Source: an uncultured Alteromonadaceae bacterium | GTDB lineage: Bacteria > Pseudomonadota > Gammaproteobacteria > Enterobacterales > Alteromonadaceae | Reading direction: 5' to 3' | Length of the DNA: 64,000 bases | NCBI GenBank assembly: GCA_947501935.1 | Contig: CANMXU010000004.1 | Location: forward strand, 186,001-250,000 | Shown here: positions 46,373 through 55,540 of the stretch, piece by piece | Layout: each line of letters starts with the position of its first letter | Position numbering within the stretch: the first letter of the stretch is position 1 | The notes under the pieces: model-generated | Seen by the model: the letters and a program-made list of their open reading frames with translations, nothing else | Databases searched by the model: none | What the model was told of the DNA's origin: nothing | Program-made: the position numbers and the translations under genes

Positions 46373-46906
46373 TTATTGTAACAAGTGTGAAAATTCACTT
46401 AAGAATTTTTGAATCTTCTTAGCGACAACTAACTGACAATACTGATTATCACTATTATTGTTAAAGTAATTCTGATGATAATTTTCAGCACAATAAAATT
46501 TCTGGTGGGCAACTAAGCTCGTTACTATCGGATCAGTAAAAGTTCCGGTTTGGTTGAGTTGCTCAATTTTAGCTTTTGCAACTTTTGCCTGCTCGTTATT
46601 ATGATAAATGATGGTTGAACGATATTGGCTGCCAATGTCGTTACCTTGGCGGTTTAGGGTTGTGGGGTCGTGAATAGCAAAAAATACCGTTAGCATTTCT
46701 TCAAGAGAAATAACCTCAGCATCAAACGTTATTTGTACCACTTCAGCATGATTAGTTTTACCTGAGCATACTTGTTCGTAAGTTGGTTGGTCAACGTCGC
46801 CATCAGCATAACCGCTAATTGCACTTTCAACGCCTTTTATCCGTGAAAAAATATTCTCAACGCACCAAAAGCAACCAGCGCCTAAGGTAATTAATTGTTT
46901 ATTCAT
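46373..46906 (-). CDS. msrA: Peptide-methionine (S)-S-oxide reductase MsrA
   Basis: 177 residues, compact MsrA type. LGAGCFWCVENIFSRIKGV contains the catalytic GCFWC. NHAEVVQITFD, FFAIHDPTTLNRQGNDIGSQYRS and the late AENYHQNYF are further family motifs. It reduces methionine-S-sulfoxide in proteins and free methionine. Monocistronic, divergent from the histidine kinase gene. Confidence 0.97.
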   Translation of the reverse strand: MNKQLITLGAGCFWCVENIFSRIKGVESAISGYADGDVDQPTYEQVCSGKTNHAEVVQITFDAEVISLEEMLTVFFAIHDPTTLNRQGNDIGSQYRSTIIYHNNEQAKVAKAKIEQLNQTGTFTDPIVTSLVAHQKFYCAENYHQNYFNNNSDNQYCQLVVAKKIQKFLSEFSHLLQ

Positions 46907-47094
46907 TATTGTTAGCCTTTGCTAGATTGTTGGCTGAATTGCTTAACTGAAATTTAAAAACTTAATAATTTGATAATACAGGGTGAATCAATTTACTTCA
47001 TCTGTTGTGCTGTTATTATTCATATTAAATAATCGCTGCAATTGTTTTTGTACCAATGAAAGTTATAAAAATAGCCGTAGGAAACTAAATAATA

Positions 47095-48366
47095 ATGTAT
47101 TTTCCCTTAAAAGGCCTGAGTAAAAGTTTTAGCCAAATTCAGTTGTTATTACTTTTACGTGCGGCGGCTATTGCCATTCAAGTCGCGTTAATTTTATTTG
47201 TAAACTTAGGCTTAAATTATCAATTACCTTGGTTGCCTTTAGTTATGGTAATTATTGCTGAGCTTGTATTTACCTTAGCCAGTTTTTTTTATTACAACTG
47301 GCATAAAAGTGCCGAAACCTTCGCGATTTTAATACAAATATGTGCTGATCTGCTCTTTTTGTCGTTACTGCTTTATTTTAGTGGCGGTGCTACCAATGCC
47401 TTTGTTTCGTTATTGCTGCTGCCTATTGCTCTTGCTGCGGTAACTTTAACGCCAACATTACTCGCTTTAGTCGCTTGCGCGGCAGTTGCATGTTACAGCT
47501 TCTTGATATGGTTAATGCCAATGCATGTTATGCACGGTAATATGGAAGGGCACTTTATTGGCATGTGGCTGAATTTTTTATTTTCTGCCGGCGTAGTTGC
47601 TATTGTGGTTGGTAAAATGGCGCGTAGTATTAATCAAAAAGAATTAGCGATAGCAGCCTTTCGTGAAGAGCAGCTTAAACAAGAAAAAGTCATCTCTTTA
47701 GGTGTTGCCTCAGCGCAAATTACTCATCAGTTAGCCACGCCAATTGCTACAGTGCAATTATTAGCCGATGAACTAAAAGAAGACTTTCCAGAGCATGTTG
47801 CTATTGATGATATGCAAAAAGAGTTAGCCCGCTGTAGTGAAAGTTTGTCGGCTTTTCGACAAATGGTATTTAACATTAAAGAGCAAAAGTCGGTTGTGAT
47901 CAGTTGTGCTGAAATGCTTGAAAATATTGTTGATAACATTGGGCTTAATTATCCTGATATTAAGGTGAATATTAATCATGAAAGTCAGCCAGCGTTATTA
48001 TCATCAAGCGCTATTGTTTCAGATGCAGCCTTATTGCCTGCAATTTTAAATTTAGTTAATAATGGCATTCGAGCAACCAAGGCCAATAACAGCGATAAAA
48101 TAGAATTAAGCAGTAAGGTTTCAAACCAATATTGGCAGTTAGTGATCAGAGATTTTGGTTTAGGTTTTACCCGCTCAAAGCTAGCTGAACTTGGCGTTAA
48201 ACCTGTGGCTAGCGAACAGGGTTTAGGTATGGCAGTGCTGTTAAGTCATGCTAGCTTAGAAAGGCTAGGTGGTAAGTTGTCGCTTACTAATCATCAAGAA
48301 GGTGGCGCAAAAGTTACTTTAACACTATCGCTAACAGCAGACCATAATAAGGAATTCAATAGCTAA
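47095..48366 (+). CDS. regB: RegB/PrrB-type redox sensor histidine kinase
   Basis: 423 residues. About six membrane segments in the first ~185 residues include GGATNAF, close to the quinone-binding GGxxNPF heptapeptide of RegB. The H-box ITHQLATPIATV places the phosphorylated His at residue 211. Cys247 in ELARCSESL matches the redox-active cysteine region of RegB. The ATPase domain shows NLVNNGIRATKAN and VIRDFGLGFT. RegB/PrrB/RoxS kinases respond to respiratory redox state. The stop overlaps the response regulator start by one base. Confidence 0.92.
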   Translation: MYFPLKGLSKSFSQIQLLLLLRAAAIAIQVALILFVNLGLNYQLPWLPLVMVIIAELVFTLASFFYYNWHKSAETFAILIQICADLLFLSLLLYFSGGATNAFVSLLLLPIALAAVTLTPTLLALVACAAVACYSFLIWLMPMHVMHGNMEGHFIGMWLNFLFSAGVVAIVVGKMARSINQKELAIAAFREEQLKQEKVISLGVASAQITHQLATPIATVQLLADELKEDFPEHVAIDDMQKELARCSESLSAFRQMVFNIKEQKSVVISCAEMLENIVDNIGLNYPDIKVNINHESQPALLSSSAIVSDAALLPAILNLVNNGIRATKANNSDKIELSSKVSNQYWQLVIRDFGLGFTRSKLAELGVKPVASEQGLGMAVLLSHASLERLGGKLSLTNHQEGGAKVTLTLSLTADHNKEFNS

Positions 48367-48914
48367 TGTCTGATGAAAAAAAATTGCTGTTGGTGGAAGA
48401 CGATGTTGCTTTTGCTAATACTTTAAAACGACGTTTGGAAAAGCACGGCTATAGCTGCTGGCAAGCCGATAACTGTAATGATGCTTTATTGACCTGTCAC
48501 CGTTACTTACCTGATTATGTCTTGTTAGATATGAAGCTTCATCACGAAAGTGGCTTGAATTTAATTAACCCAATAAGGCAATTACGCCCGCATGCTCGTA
48601 TTATTTTATTAACCGGTTTTGCCAGTATTGCCACTGCGGTTGATGCGATTAAATTAGGCGCGGATGACTACTTAACCAAACCGGTTGATACGCAAACTTT
48701 ATTAGCTGCGTTAAGTGATAGTAAAGTGGATGAGCAAAATCACCCGGTAGAACAAGAAGAAACGGTGTTATCAGCAGAGCAGGTTGAATGGGAGCATATT
48801 CAACAAGTGCTAAAATTTAATAATGGCAACGTTTCGGCAACCGCGCGGCAGCTTGCGATGCACAGACGCACGCTACAACGTAAATTACAAAAAAGACCTG
48901 CTAATGCTAAGTAG
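48366..48914 (+). CDS. regA: RegA/PrrA-type response regulator
   Basis: 182 residues. Receiver domain with LLLVEDDVAFANTL, phospho-acceptor Asp55 in YVLLDMKL, the Thr in LLTGFAS and the Lys in DYLTKPVD. The C-terminal Fis-type helix-turn-helix (NGNVSATARQLAMHRRTLQRKLQKR) is the RegA/PrrA/RoxR form. It is translationally coupled to the kinase gene and probably controls respiratory and energy genes. Confidence 0.94.
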   Translation: MSDEKKLLLVEDDVAFANTLKRRLEKHGYSCWQADNCNDALLTCHRYLPDYVLLDMKLHHESGLNLINPIRQLRPHARIILLTGFASIATAVDAIKLGADDYLTKPVDTQTLLAALSDSKVDEQNHPVEQEETVLSAEQVEWEHIQQVLKFNNGNVSATARQLAMHRRTLQRKLQKRPANAK

Positions 48915-48964
48915 CGGTTAGTAATACTAAGTACAACAAAAATTACAGCGATAAAGGAAAGTCA

Positions 48965-49186
48965 GTGCTAAACGATCAACAAAAACTTATTGATGCCATT
49001 AACCAAGTGATGCCATTTGGTAAATACGCTGGGCGAAAATTATTACAGCTACCAGAGCCTTATTTAGTATGGTTTCACTCAAAAGGTTTTCCTGAGGGGA
49101 AATTAGGCCAACAACTAGCGCTAATGTACGAAGTAAAACTTAATGGCCTTGAAGAAATGTTACAGCCGCTCATCTCTCGCGAATAA
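48965..49186 (+). CDS. DUF3820 family small protein
   Basis: 73 residues, GTG start supported by AAGGA at 48954-48958. The motif MPFGKYAGRKLLQLPEPYLVWF and the following GFPEGKLGQQLALMYEVK define the family. Function unknown, though similar PFGKY-x-G motifs occur in nuclease-associated proteins. Only 50 bases downstream of the response regulator, so co-transcription is possible. Confidence 0.88.
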   Translation: MLNDQQKLIDAINQVMPFGKYAGRKLLQLPEPYLVWFHSKGFPEGKLGQQLALMYEVKLNGLEEMLQPLISRE

Positions 49187-49530
49187 TAGTTTGTAAAAAA
49201 TAGAGCTGAAATACCAAACCAATATTAAGTTTTTCAAGCTAAGAAATTCTAGAATACCGATTGGTAGAATTTGTTTAAAGAATAATTAATTTTTTACAAA
49301 AGACGGTATTTTAGCTAAGTCTTTGTTTTATTAATTAAAGCGATTTTTATGGTTTATTTATTAAAATATATTTAAACAATTAATTGCTTATGATTACATT
49401 TTTTCACTTGTCAAAAGGACGTAAATATTCTTAAATGAATTGTCGGTTGTTATTAATCACTGATAGTCAGATGTAGAGTTTTTATTTAATTTTCAGTATC
49501 TTGCTGAGTATAAAAGATGGAGCGTCATGC
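49187..49530. other. AT-rich gap upstream of rmf
   Basis: About 340 bases with very high A+T and no coding frame. It probably carries the rmf promoter and a long leader, as expected for a stationary-phase gene. No clear operator or terminator is seen. Confidence 0.5.
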
Positions 49531-49704
49531 ATGAAAAGACAGAAAAGAGATCGTTTAGGTAGAGCATTTTCCAATGGTTACCAAGCTGGCATTAGTGGCC
49601 GTTCAAAAGAGAACTGCCCTTATCAGAAAATAGAAGCCAAATCTGAATGGCTAGGCGGTTGGCGCGAAGCCGTTAGCGATCGAACGATGGGGCTATTTCG
49701 TTAA
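49531..49704 (+). CDS. rmf: Ribosome modulation factor
   Basis: 57 residues from the ATG at 49531, with TGGAG at 49518-49522. The frame is open 30 bases further upstream, but the ATG start reproduces the E. coli Rmf N terminus, MKRQKRDRL. NGYQAGISGRSKENCPYQ and SEWLGGWREAVSDR follow. Rmf dimerises 70S ribosomes into inactive 100S particles under slow growth. Followed by a strong terminator. Confidence 0.97.
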   Translation: MKRQKRDRLGRAFSNGYQAGISGRSKENCPYQKIEAKSEWLGGWREAVSDRTMGLFR

Positions 49705-49764
49705 TTTAGTCGCTACCAAGTAGTTCATTAAGTCATAGTAATGAACACGACTTGATAAGATATT

Positions 49765-49788
49765 AAGCCCTCTTCTGAGGGCTTTTTT
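49765..49788 (+). terminator. Terminator of rmf
   Basis: AAGCCCTC, a 4-base loop, GAGGGCTT and then TTTT. A GC-rich stem and T-run, 60 bases after the stop codon. Confidence 0.92.
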
Positions 49789-49863
49789 AGTGCTCGAATT
49801 TAATAAATACACTACAATTATCTCAGTTGCGCGCAAATTAACAGCAACAAATAAGGGATAGGT

Positions 49864-50682
49864 ATGCTAAAGCTACAGTCAGGAAAAATGTTACAACCAC
49901 AAGGGAAACCGTTAGACCTGCTTAGTAAAGCTAGAAATAATATTATTATGGTATGCATTGCCCGTTGTATTCGTTTATCAACTTTAGTTTTTTGTTTATT
50001 TAGTCCTTCTGTTTTTGCCATTTACCAATGCACAGACAATAACGGTAAAGTTACCTTTCAAGACTTACCTTGCCAGCAAAACCAACAAGAACAAACGCTT
50101 GAGCTTGAACGAGCACAGCAGCATTCTGCAACTGAAAAAGCATCTGCTTCGTCAGCAAAAAGTTTATCAACGAAAGACTTTGAGTTAGTGAACATTCCTG
50201 TTGATGGTGATACCGAATTTGTGCTCGGTTTCCCAAAAAAATGGCAGGCAAGTTCAAGCTTTGATCAGAATTTATCTGTGGCTAAGTTACGGGTGACAAC
50301 CCCTGAAAATACAGCTCAAGATGAAAAACTAGTTTTGTTGATGACTTTTATACCGTCAAAGAAAGCTGTTGGTATGGATAATTTATTACTTGATGAAATG
50401 ATGCAAGAACTTCACGACAATCGCGCGGGCAATAACAATGAAAAGAAAGTTGTCTCCAAAAAGCTCAAGCTACCGCTGGTAAAGGGCGTTGGTCATGTCA
50501 TGACTTATCGAGACTTAAAACTGGCTGCGCAAAAAACGTTGCCAGTAGGGGAATTTTCGCACCTAACCACAGGCGCATTAATTATTGACGGGCGAGCAAT
50601 TAGCATTACTTTACTCAGTAATACCGTCGACAGTGATAACTATCAAAAAGCACTATTAAGTGTGCAGATGATCGCGCAGTAA
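49864..50682 (+). CDS. Exported DUF4124-domain protein
   Basis: 272 residues from the ATG at 49864, which has AAGGG at 49852-49856. The signal peptide core (LSTLVFCLFSPSVFA) then follows a long basic N-region; an internal ATG at 49948 would give a more usual signal. The mature protein starts with the DUF4124 motif IYQCTDNNGKVTFQDLPC with its two cysteines. After a Ser/Ala/Gln-rich linker comes a ~170-residue domain I do not recognise (VNIPVDGDTEFVLGFPKKWQ). Function unknown; a periplasmic protein is likely. Convergent with the molybdenum operon, 28 bases apart. Confidence 0.8.
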   Translation: MLKLQSGKMLQPQGKPLDLLSKARNNIIMVCIARCIRLSTLVFCLFSPSVFAIYQCTDNNGKVTFQDLPCQQNQQEQTLELERAQQHSATEKASASSAKSLSTKDFELVNIPVDGDTEFVLGFPKKWQASSSFDQNLSVAKLRVTTPENTAQDEKLVLLMTFIPSKKAVGMDNLLLDEMMQELHDNRAGNNNEKKVVSKKLKLPLVKGVGHVMTYRDLKLAAQKTLPVGEFSHLTTGALIIDGRAISITLLSNTVDSDNYQKALLSVQMIAQ

Positions 50683-50710
50683 TATCGCAATAAATACCCA
50701 CCAACAGCGA

Positions 50711-51457
50711 TTATTTCGAGCATACCTTGCAGCTCTGCTGTTTTTTAATGGTAAATTGCTGCCATTGATTGGCTAAACCATCAAACAAATTTAATTGACT
50801 TAAAGTCACTTTATTTTTGGTTAATAGCTTAATGGTTTGCAGTGCTTGCATGCCGCCGATAATGGCGAGAACTGGGCCAACTATGCCAACAGTTTGGCAA
50901 TTATTCGCTGGCGCTCTTTCACTTTCAGGAAATAAACATTGGTAACAGGCGCTGTTATTATCGCGTGGGTCTATCACCATTTGTTGGCCATCAAAGCCTG
51001 TGGCAGCGCCAACAATAAGTGGCGTTTTATGATCGATACAGGCTTGGTTAAGTAAATAACGAGTTTGAATATTGTCGGTACAATCAATTACCACATCAAC
51101 ATTTGGAATGTAATAATTCGCTAACTCTTGGTCGAACATTTCGTCAATCACTTCAATATCAACATCAGGGTTTTGCTTAGTCAGTTTTTCAGCGGCGCTG
51201 TCAGCTTTGTTTATGCCAATATCGTCTTCGTTAAATAGCACTTGGCGCTGTAAGTTGGTTAACTCAATATTGTCACCATCGACTAAAAACAACTTGCCAA
51301 TGCCAGCAGCCGTTAAATACATGCTAACCGGATTACCTAAACCGCCAATGCCAACAATTAAAACTTTTGCTTGTTGCAACAGCATTTGTCCTTGCTCGCC
51401 TATTTGGCTAAGCATGGTTTGACGGCTATAACGAAGTTGTTCTTGTTGAGATAACAC
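50711..51457 (-). CDS. moeB: Molybdopterin-synthase adenylyltransferase MoeB
   Basis: 248 residues of the ThiF/MoeB family. RYSRQTMLSQIGEQGQ and the ATP-binding GIGGLGNPVSMYLTAAGIG open the protein. DCTDNIQTRYLLN, and two zinc-binding pairs (CYQC and a terminal CKVC), complete the fold. It adenylates the C-terminal glycine of MoaD before sulfur transfer. ThiF is an alternative, but the operon supports MoeB. Last gene of the molybdenum operon. Confidence 0.93.
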   Translation of the reverse strand: MLSQQEQLRYSRQTMLSQIGEQGQMLLQQAKVLIVGIGGLGNPVSMYLTAAGIGKLFLVDGDNIELTNLQRQVLFNEDDIGINKADSAAEKLTKQNPDVDIEVIDEMFDQELANYYIPNVDVVIDCTDNIQTRYLLNQACIDHKTPLIVGAATGFDGQQMVIDPRDNNSACYQCLFPESERAPANNCQTVGIVGPVLAIIGGMQALQTIKLLTKNKVTLSQLNLFDGLANQWQQFTIKKQQSCKVCSK

Positions 51458-51460
51458 CGA

Positions 51461-52657
51461 CTATTCTCCGGTTGAATAATTAAAGGTTTTCACTGCGCTG
51501 GCTTTAAATTGAATATAAACCGGCGCATTTATTTTAAGTTGTAACTGCTGAAAAGATAAAGCAGTAATTCGGGTATAAAAGTCATGTTCGGCGCAGCTTA
51601 TGGTTAATAATACGCTATGTTGTTGCTGTTGTATTTCACTGACCTTGCCACTAAGGTGATTAACAATAGAGCTATTGCTTGGCTCGGTAAGGGTAATGCT
51701 AATATCGTTTGCCAAGATAAAACAGCGCACTTCACTGCCAAGTTTAGTTTTATTGGTTAGCAGTGGTAAATAAATATGGCTGTTATGGTTAACCGCTAAG
51801 CTGGTTAAACCATATTCAGGATGGTGCGCTTTTATCTGAAGCGCTAAGCTGGTTTGCTGTTGCGTTAAGCCTGAAAAAGTAGCAGGTTGTAAATTACTTT
51901 GTCCGCTTTCTTGTCCATTTTCTTGCTCGGGTTTTGACAAAGGTGTTGGATAATTAAGACGGTGAATAACTTGATGAATATTACCAAAGTCGACGACCTT
52001 GCCTTGCTCCAGTACTAATAGGTGATCTGCTACTTGTTGCAGCTCAGCCATTGAGTGGCTGACATAAAATATAGGAATATTAAGCTGCTGCTGAACTTTT
52101 GTCAGCAGGCTAAGTAATAAGGCTTTGTTGTGGTTATCAAGCGCGCTTAGCGGTTCATCAAGTAACAATAATTTAGGCTCGGCTAATATTGCTCGTGCTA
52201 GCGCAACGCGCTGTTTTTCTCCGCCAGAAAGTTGATTGATGCCTTTATCGGCAAGGGCTGTTAAGTCGGTAAGTTCAACGATATCTTCAATTTTCAAAGC
52301 GCTGTTTTTACAGCGTTTAGCGGCAAAGGCTAAGTTTTCAATAACGCTTAAATGTGGAAATAATCGACTGTCTTGAAATACGATGGCGATATTGCGTTGC
52401 TCAGGTTTAATAAATACTTTATTGCGAGTATTTAATAAGCACTGCTCGGCAAAGTTTATTTGCCCTTGTGCGCGCTTTTCAAGCCCGGTGAGAATACGCA
52501 GTAGTGTTGATTTACCTGAGCCGGAATGACCAAATATACCGGTAATAGCTTGCGCGGGTAATTGTTGCTGAAGGCTTAAATGAAAGCCGTCAAATGCAAT
52601 AGCAACGTCTATATCAATGGTGGCTTTAGCTGCGCTATTTATTGAAACGCTACTCAT
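51461..52657 (-). CDS. modC: Molybdate ABC transporter ATP-binding protein ModC
   Basis: 398 residues. Walker A GHSGSGKST, signature LSGGEKQRVALARA, and Walker B LLLLDEPLSALD are followed by an H-loop region YVSHSMAEL. A C-terminal TOBE/Mop-like domain (about 300-390) would bind molybdate for feedback control. A Gln/Ser-rich linker of about 40 residues (near KPEQENGQESGQ) makes it slightly longer than E. coli ModC (352). It overlaps modB by four bases. Confidence 0.95.
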   Translation of the reverse strand: MSSVSINSAAKATIDIDVAIAFDGFHLSLQQQLPAQAITGIFGHSGSGKSTLLRILTGLEKRAQGQINFAEQCLLNTRNKVFIKPEQRNIAIVFQDSRLFPHLSVIENLAFAAKRCKNSALKIEDIVELTDLTALADKGINQLSGGEKQRVALARAILAEPKLLLLDEPLSALDNHNKALLLSLLTKVQQQLNIPIFYVSHSMAELQQVADHLLVLEQGKVVDFGNIHQVIHRLNYPTPLSKPEQENGQESGQSNLQPATFSGLTQQQTSLALQIKAHHPEYGLTSLAVNHNSHIYLPLLTNKTKLGSEVRCFILANDISITLTEPSNSSIVNHLSGKVSEIQQQQHSVLLTISCAEHDFYTRITALSFQQLQLKINAPVYIQFKASAVKTFNYSTGE

Positions 52658-53379
52658 AAGCCTTTCCCTAATGACTTTTTATGGGCATTTTTATTACTTC
52701 TCTTGTCTGAATCAGGCTGTTGAAAGTTGAGTAAATAAATCAAAGAAAGTAAGACCACCGAGCCAATAAGTAATCCTAATGCCAACGCATGTGCACGGGC
52801 GTAATTAAACGCTTCAACATGATCAAATAGCGCGATAGATAATACCCGTGTTTCCCCTTCAATATTGCCACCGATCATTAATACCACGCCAAATTCACCT
52901 ATCGTATGGGCAAAGCCTAAACTGGCGGCGGTAATAAAACTGGCTTTGGTCAGCGGCAGTACAATATTAAAAAAGCGATCGAATCGGCCAGCACCTAAAG
53001 TTGCTCCAGCTTCAAGGTAGCTAGTACCTAATTGTTCAAAGGCTTTTTGTAACGGCTGAACAACAAAGGGCAGCGAATAAAAAATAGAGCCAATAACAAT
53101 AGCGCTGAAACTAAAAGCGAGTTGTTGGCCGGTGATGTCTTGCCAAATTTGCCCAGGTAAATGTTGCGGTGAAAAAGCGATTAATAAATAAAAACCTAAT
53201 ACCGTTGGCGGTAAAACTAAGGGTAGGGCAACGAGAGCTTCAAAAAGTACTTTAAAGCGACTTTTCATGTTCGCTAAATACCACGCTAGTGGTGTACCAA
53301 TAAGCATAAGAATAATAGTGGTTAAAGCCGCCATTTTTAAGGTGGTCAGTAGCGCGATTAGATCCGAGTTTTCACCCAT
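52654..53379 (-). CDS. modB: Molybdate ABC transporter permease ModB
   Basis: 241 residues, about five to six membrane helices. The permease EAA-type loop LEAGATLGAGRFDRFFNIVLP and the ModB segment AHTIGEFGVVLMIGGNI identify a molybdate permease. The C terminus is extended by a basic tail (KRSNKNAHKKSLGKGL). It forms the membrane channel with ModC and the periplasmic ModA. Confidence 0.95.
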   Translation of the reverse strand: MGENSDLIALLTTLKMAALTTIILMLIGTPLAWYLANMKSRFKVLFEALVALPLVLPPTVLGFYLLIAFSPQHLPGQIWQDITGQQLAFSFSAIVIGSIFYSLPFVVQPLQKAFEQLGTSYLEAGATLGAGRFDRFFNIVLPLTKASFITAASLGFAHTIGEFGVVLMIGGNIEGETRVLSIALFDHVEAFNYARAHALALGLLIGSVVLLSLIYLLNFQQPDSDKRSNKNAHKKSLGKGL

Positions 53380-53432
53380 AGTTTACTTCACCCATGGCTA
53401 ATTCACTGATGATTAATTTGCTCATGTTTAGC

Positions 53433-54245
53433 TCACTCATGATGTAATTCACTAGTATTTTTTAATACTTCAACTGAAGCATAAACGGGCTGATAACCAT
53501 AGTGACTAATTTTTTCTTGCACGGTTTTGCTGCGTAAAAATAAACTCAACTGCTGCGCATTTTGCTGTTGCTTAGTGTTTTTTATAATCACTAACTGCTG
53601 TTTTATCGGCGTATAGTATTTTGTTGGTATTTTAAAGCCGCTTAACTTATTTAATACCAACTGGCTATGAGCAACAATGCCTGATTCAACTGCTTTACTG
53701 CGCACTTGTTGGAAAGTTTGATTTATATTCATGCCACGCACTAACTTATCTTGGTAAGTTTGCCATAAATTTAGTGCAATTAACGCTTCTTTTGCCGCTT
53801 TACCATAGGGCGCAATATCAGAATTTGCAATGGCAAAACGGGTAGGTTCTTGCGCTAGTCGCCTTAGCTGTTCAAGTGATAAAATGTTTACTTTTGCTGA
53901 CCAAAAAGCAATTTCGCCAACCGCATAGGTATAACGGCTATTCGCAATAATTAGTTGGTCTTGCTCTAATTGCTGAGCTCTTTTTTCATCGGCACTTAAG
54001 AATATGTCAAAGGGCGCACCATGGTAAATTTGTTGATATAAGCTGCCGCTGGCGCCACTAATTATTTGGACTTTAATTCCGGTTTGCTGACTGAATTCTG
54101 GCAGAAGTTGTTCTAGAACTGGTGCGAAATTTGACGCCACGGCAATACGAAGAGGCGTTTGTGCGTGTAACGGAGAAGCGCTCATTAATGCATATAAATA
54201 AATGAGCGGAAGGGGGATTAATTTAAGCAGTGTTTTCATCAGCAC
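53433..54245 (-). CDS. modA: Molybdate-binding periplasmic protein ModA
   Basis: 270 residues with a signal peptide (LIPLPLIYLYALMSASPLHA). IAVASNFAPVLEQLLPEF, ISGASGSLYQQI and GAPFDIFLSADEKRAQQLE are ModA ligand-site motifs; ANSDIAPYGKAAKEAL follows. It captures molybdate/tungstate in the periplasm for ModBC. Unusually for enteric bacteria, but not rare in Alteromonadales, modABC is embedded in the cofactor synthesis operon. Confidence 0.95.
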   Translation of the reverse strand: MLMKTLLKLIPLPLIYLYALMSASPLHAQTPLRIAVASNFAPVLEQLLPEFSQQTGIKVQIISGASGSLYQQIYHGAPFDIFLSADEKRAQQLEQDQLIIANSRYTYAVGEIAFWSAKVNILSLEQLRRLAQEPTRFAIANSDIAPYGKAAKEALIALNLWQTYQDKLVRGMNINQTFQQVRSKAVESGIVAHSQLVLNKLSGFKIPTKYYTPIKQQLVIIKNTKQQQNAQQLSLFLRSKTVQEKISHYGYQPVYASVEVLKNTSELHHE

Positions 54246-54248
54246 TTG

Positions 54249-54713
54249 CTACTCAGAGCTTTGCCACTGTTTTGCTTTGTTGTTGTCACTGGTTTTTGCG
54301 TCTAACCATTTTTCGCCTTGCTCAGTTAGCTCTTTTTTCCAAAACGGCGCTTGAACCTTTAAATAATCCATAATAAATTCGGCAGCGGCAAAGGCGTCTT
54401 TACGGTGCATAGAGGTTACGCCAACAAAAACAATTTGTTCACCAATTGCTAATTGGCCGATGCGATGAATAACGCGGACTCGGCCTAAACTCCAACGCTG
54501 ATTGGCAATGGCAATAATTTTTTCTAACGACTTTTCGGTCATACCCGGGTAATGCTCTAGGTATAAACCACTAACTTTTAGCCCTTCATTTTTATTTCGT
54601 ACTCGACCTGTGAAAGTAACGACTGCGCCATCACAGTCATTGTCTTGCTCAAGCAATGCTACTTCGTCAGCTAAATTATAGTCTTGTTCCTGAATACTGA
54701 TTACTTTAGCCAT
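54249..54713 (-). CDS. moaE: Molybdopterin synthase catalytic subunit MoaE
   Basis: 154 residues. DGAVVTFTGRVRNKNEG, LYLEHYPGMTEKSL, RVRVIHRIGQLAIGEQIV and the MHRKDAFAA active-site segment are diagnostic. MoaE with MoaD converts cyclic pyranopterin monophosphate to molybdopterin. It follows moaD after 5 bases. Confidence 0.98.
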   Translation of the reverse strand: MAKVISIQEQDYNLADEVALLEQDNDCDGAVVTFTGRVRNKNEGLKVSGLYLEHYPGMTEKSLEKIIAIANQRWSLGRVRVIHRIGQLAIGEQIVFVGVTSMHRKDAFAAAEFIMDYLKVQAPFWKKELTEQGEKWLDAKTSDNNKAKQWQSSE

Positions 54714-54718
54714 GTTAA

Positions 54719-54967
54719 TTAACCACCTGTTACTGGTGGGAAAAAGGCAACTTCATCACCCGCTTTAACCTTGTGTTCACCAGAAACCATGTCGTGATTA
54801 ACCGCGCTAAGTAGTGACTGATTCTCAAAAGTGCTTTGCCATTGCGGGTTTAAAGCAACGAGTTTCGCTTTTACTTCTGCGACTGTGCTAGCTTCAGTCG
54901 CTGATAATTGATAGTCACCACAACCGAGTTGTTCTCTAAGGGCGGCAAAAAAAATAATTTTAATCAT
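54719..54967 (-). CDS. moaD: Molybdopterin synthase sulfur carrier subunit MoaD
   Basis: 82 residues, ubiquitin-like fold. IIFFAALREQLG at the start and the C-terminal EVAFFPPVTGG with the Gly-Gly that becomes a thiocarboxylate. Its start overlaps the moaC stop by one base, giving translational coupling. Partner of MoaE and substrate of MoeB in the same operon. Confidence 0.97.
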   Translation of the reverse strand: MIKIIFFAALREQLGCGDYQLSATEASTVAEVKAKLVALNPQWQSTFENQSLLSAVNHDMVSGEHKVKAGDEVAFFPPVTGG

Positions 54968-55482
54968 TATGAATTCTCACTTGCTTGTGCTTGCCAAGAA
55001 CCAGATTTTCCACCTTCTTTAGTCAGTACTTTTATACCGAAAATTTCCATGCCCGGATCAGCCGCTTTGCACATATCAAATAAGGTTAAACAAGCAACAG
55101 AAACGGCGGTTAATGCTTCCATTTCGACGCCGGTTTGTCCGGTTAAGCGACATAAACTGGTCACTTTAATTTGGTTGTTAGCGGTGTCTACGTCAAAATC
55201 AACTTGTACTTTACTGAGCATTAACGGATGACATAGCGGAATTAAGTCGCTGCATTTTTTCGCTGCTTGAATACCGGCGATACGGGCAACGGCAAAAACA
55301 TCACCTTTTTTGTTGTCACCTTGGCTGATCAACGCCATGGTTTCGCTAGTCATTTTAATAAAGCCTTGCGCAGTTGCTGTGCGTGATGTCATCGACTTTT
55401 CGGTAACATCAACCATATTGGCTTCGCCTTTGGCATTTACATGGCTTAGTGCTGCGCTGGTGTTTTCTTTAATATCATTCAT
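54967..55482 (-). CDS. moaC: Cyclic pyranopterin monophosphate synthase MoaC
   Basis: 171 residues. MVDVTEKSMTSRTATAQGF, KKCSDLIPLCHPLMLS and GVEMEALTAVSVACLTLFDMCK are signature segments, and the active-site lysines and histidine in them are present. MoaC completes conversion of the MoaA product to cyclic pyranopterin monophosphate. Confidence 0.98.
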   Translation of the reverse strand: MNDIKENTSAALSHVNAKGEANMVDVTEKSMTSRTATAQGFIKMTSETMALISQGDNKKGDVFAVARIAGIQAAKKCSDLIPLCHPLMLSKVQVDFDVDTANNQIKVTSLCRLTGQTGVEMEALTAVSVACLTLFDMCKAADPGMEIFGIKVLTKEGGKSGSWQAQASENS

Positions 55483-55540
55483 AAAGTTACTTTAAATTTT
55501 GTATTTAAGCTTAATGTGGCTAATTTTGTTTAGTAAAAAT

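Noticed and set aside
49201..49320. Possible large inverted repeat in the gap before rmf (AGAATACC and GGTATT)
   Set aside because: Pairing is short and interrupted, as expected by chance in AT-rich DNA.
50682..50711. Expected terminator between the convergent DUF4124 gene and moeB
   Set aside because: Only 28 bases separate the genes and no stable stem is visible there.
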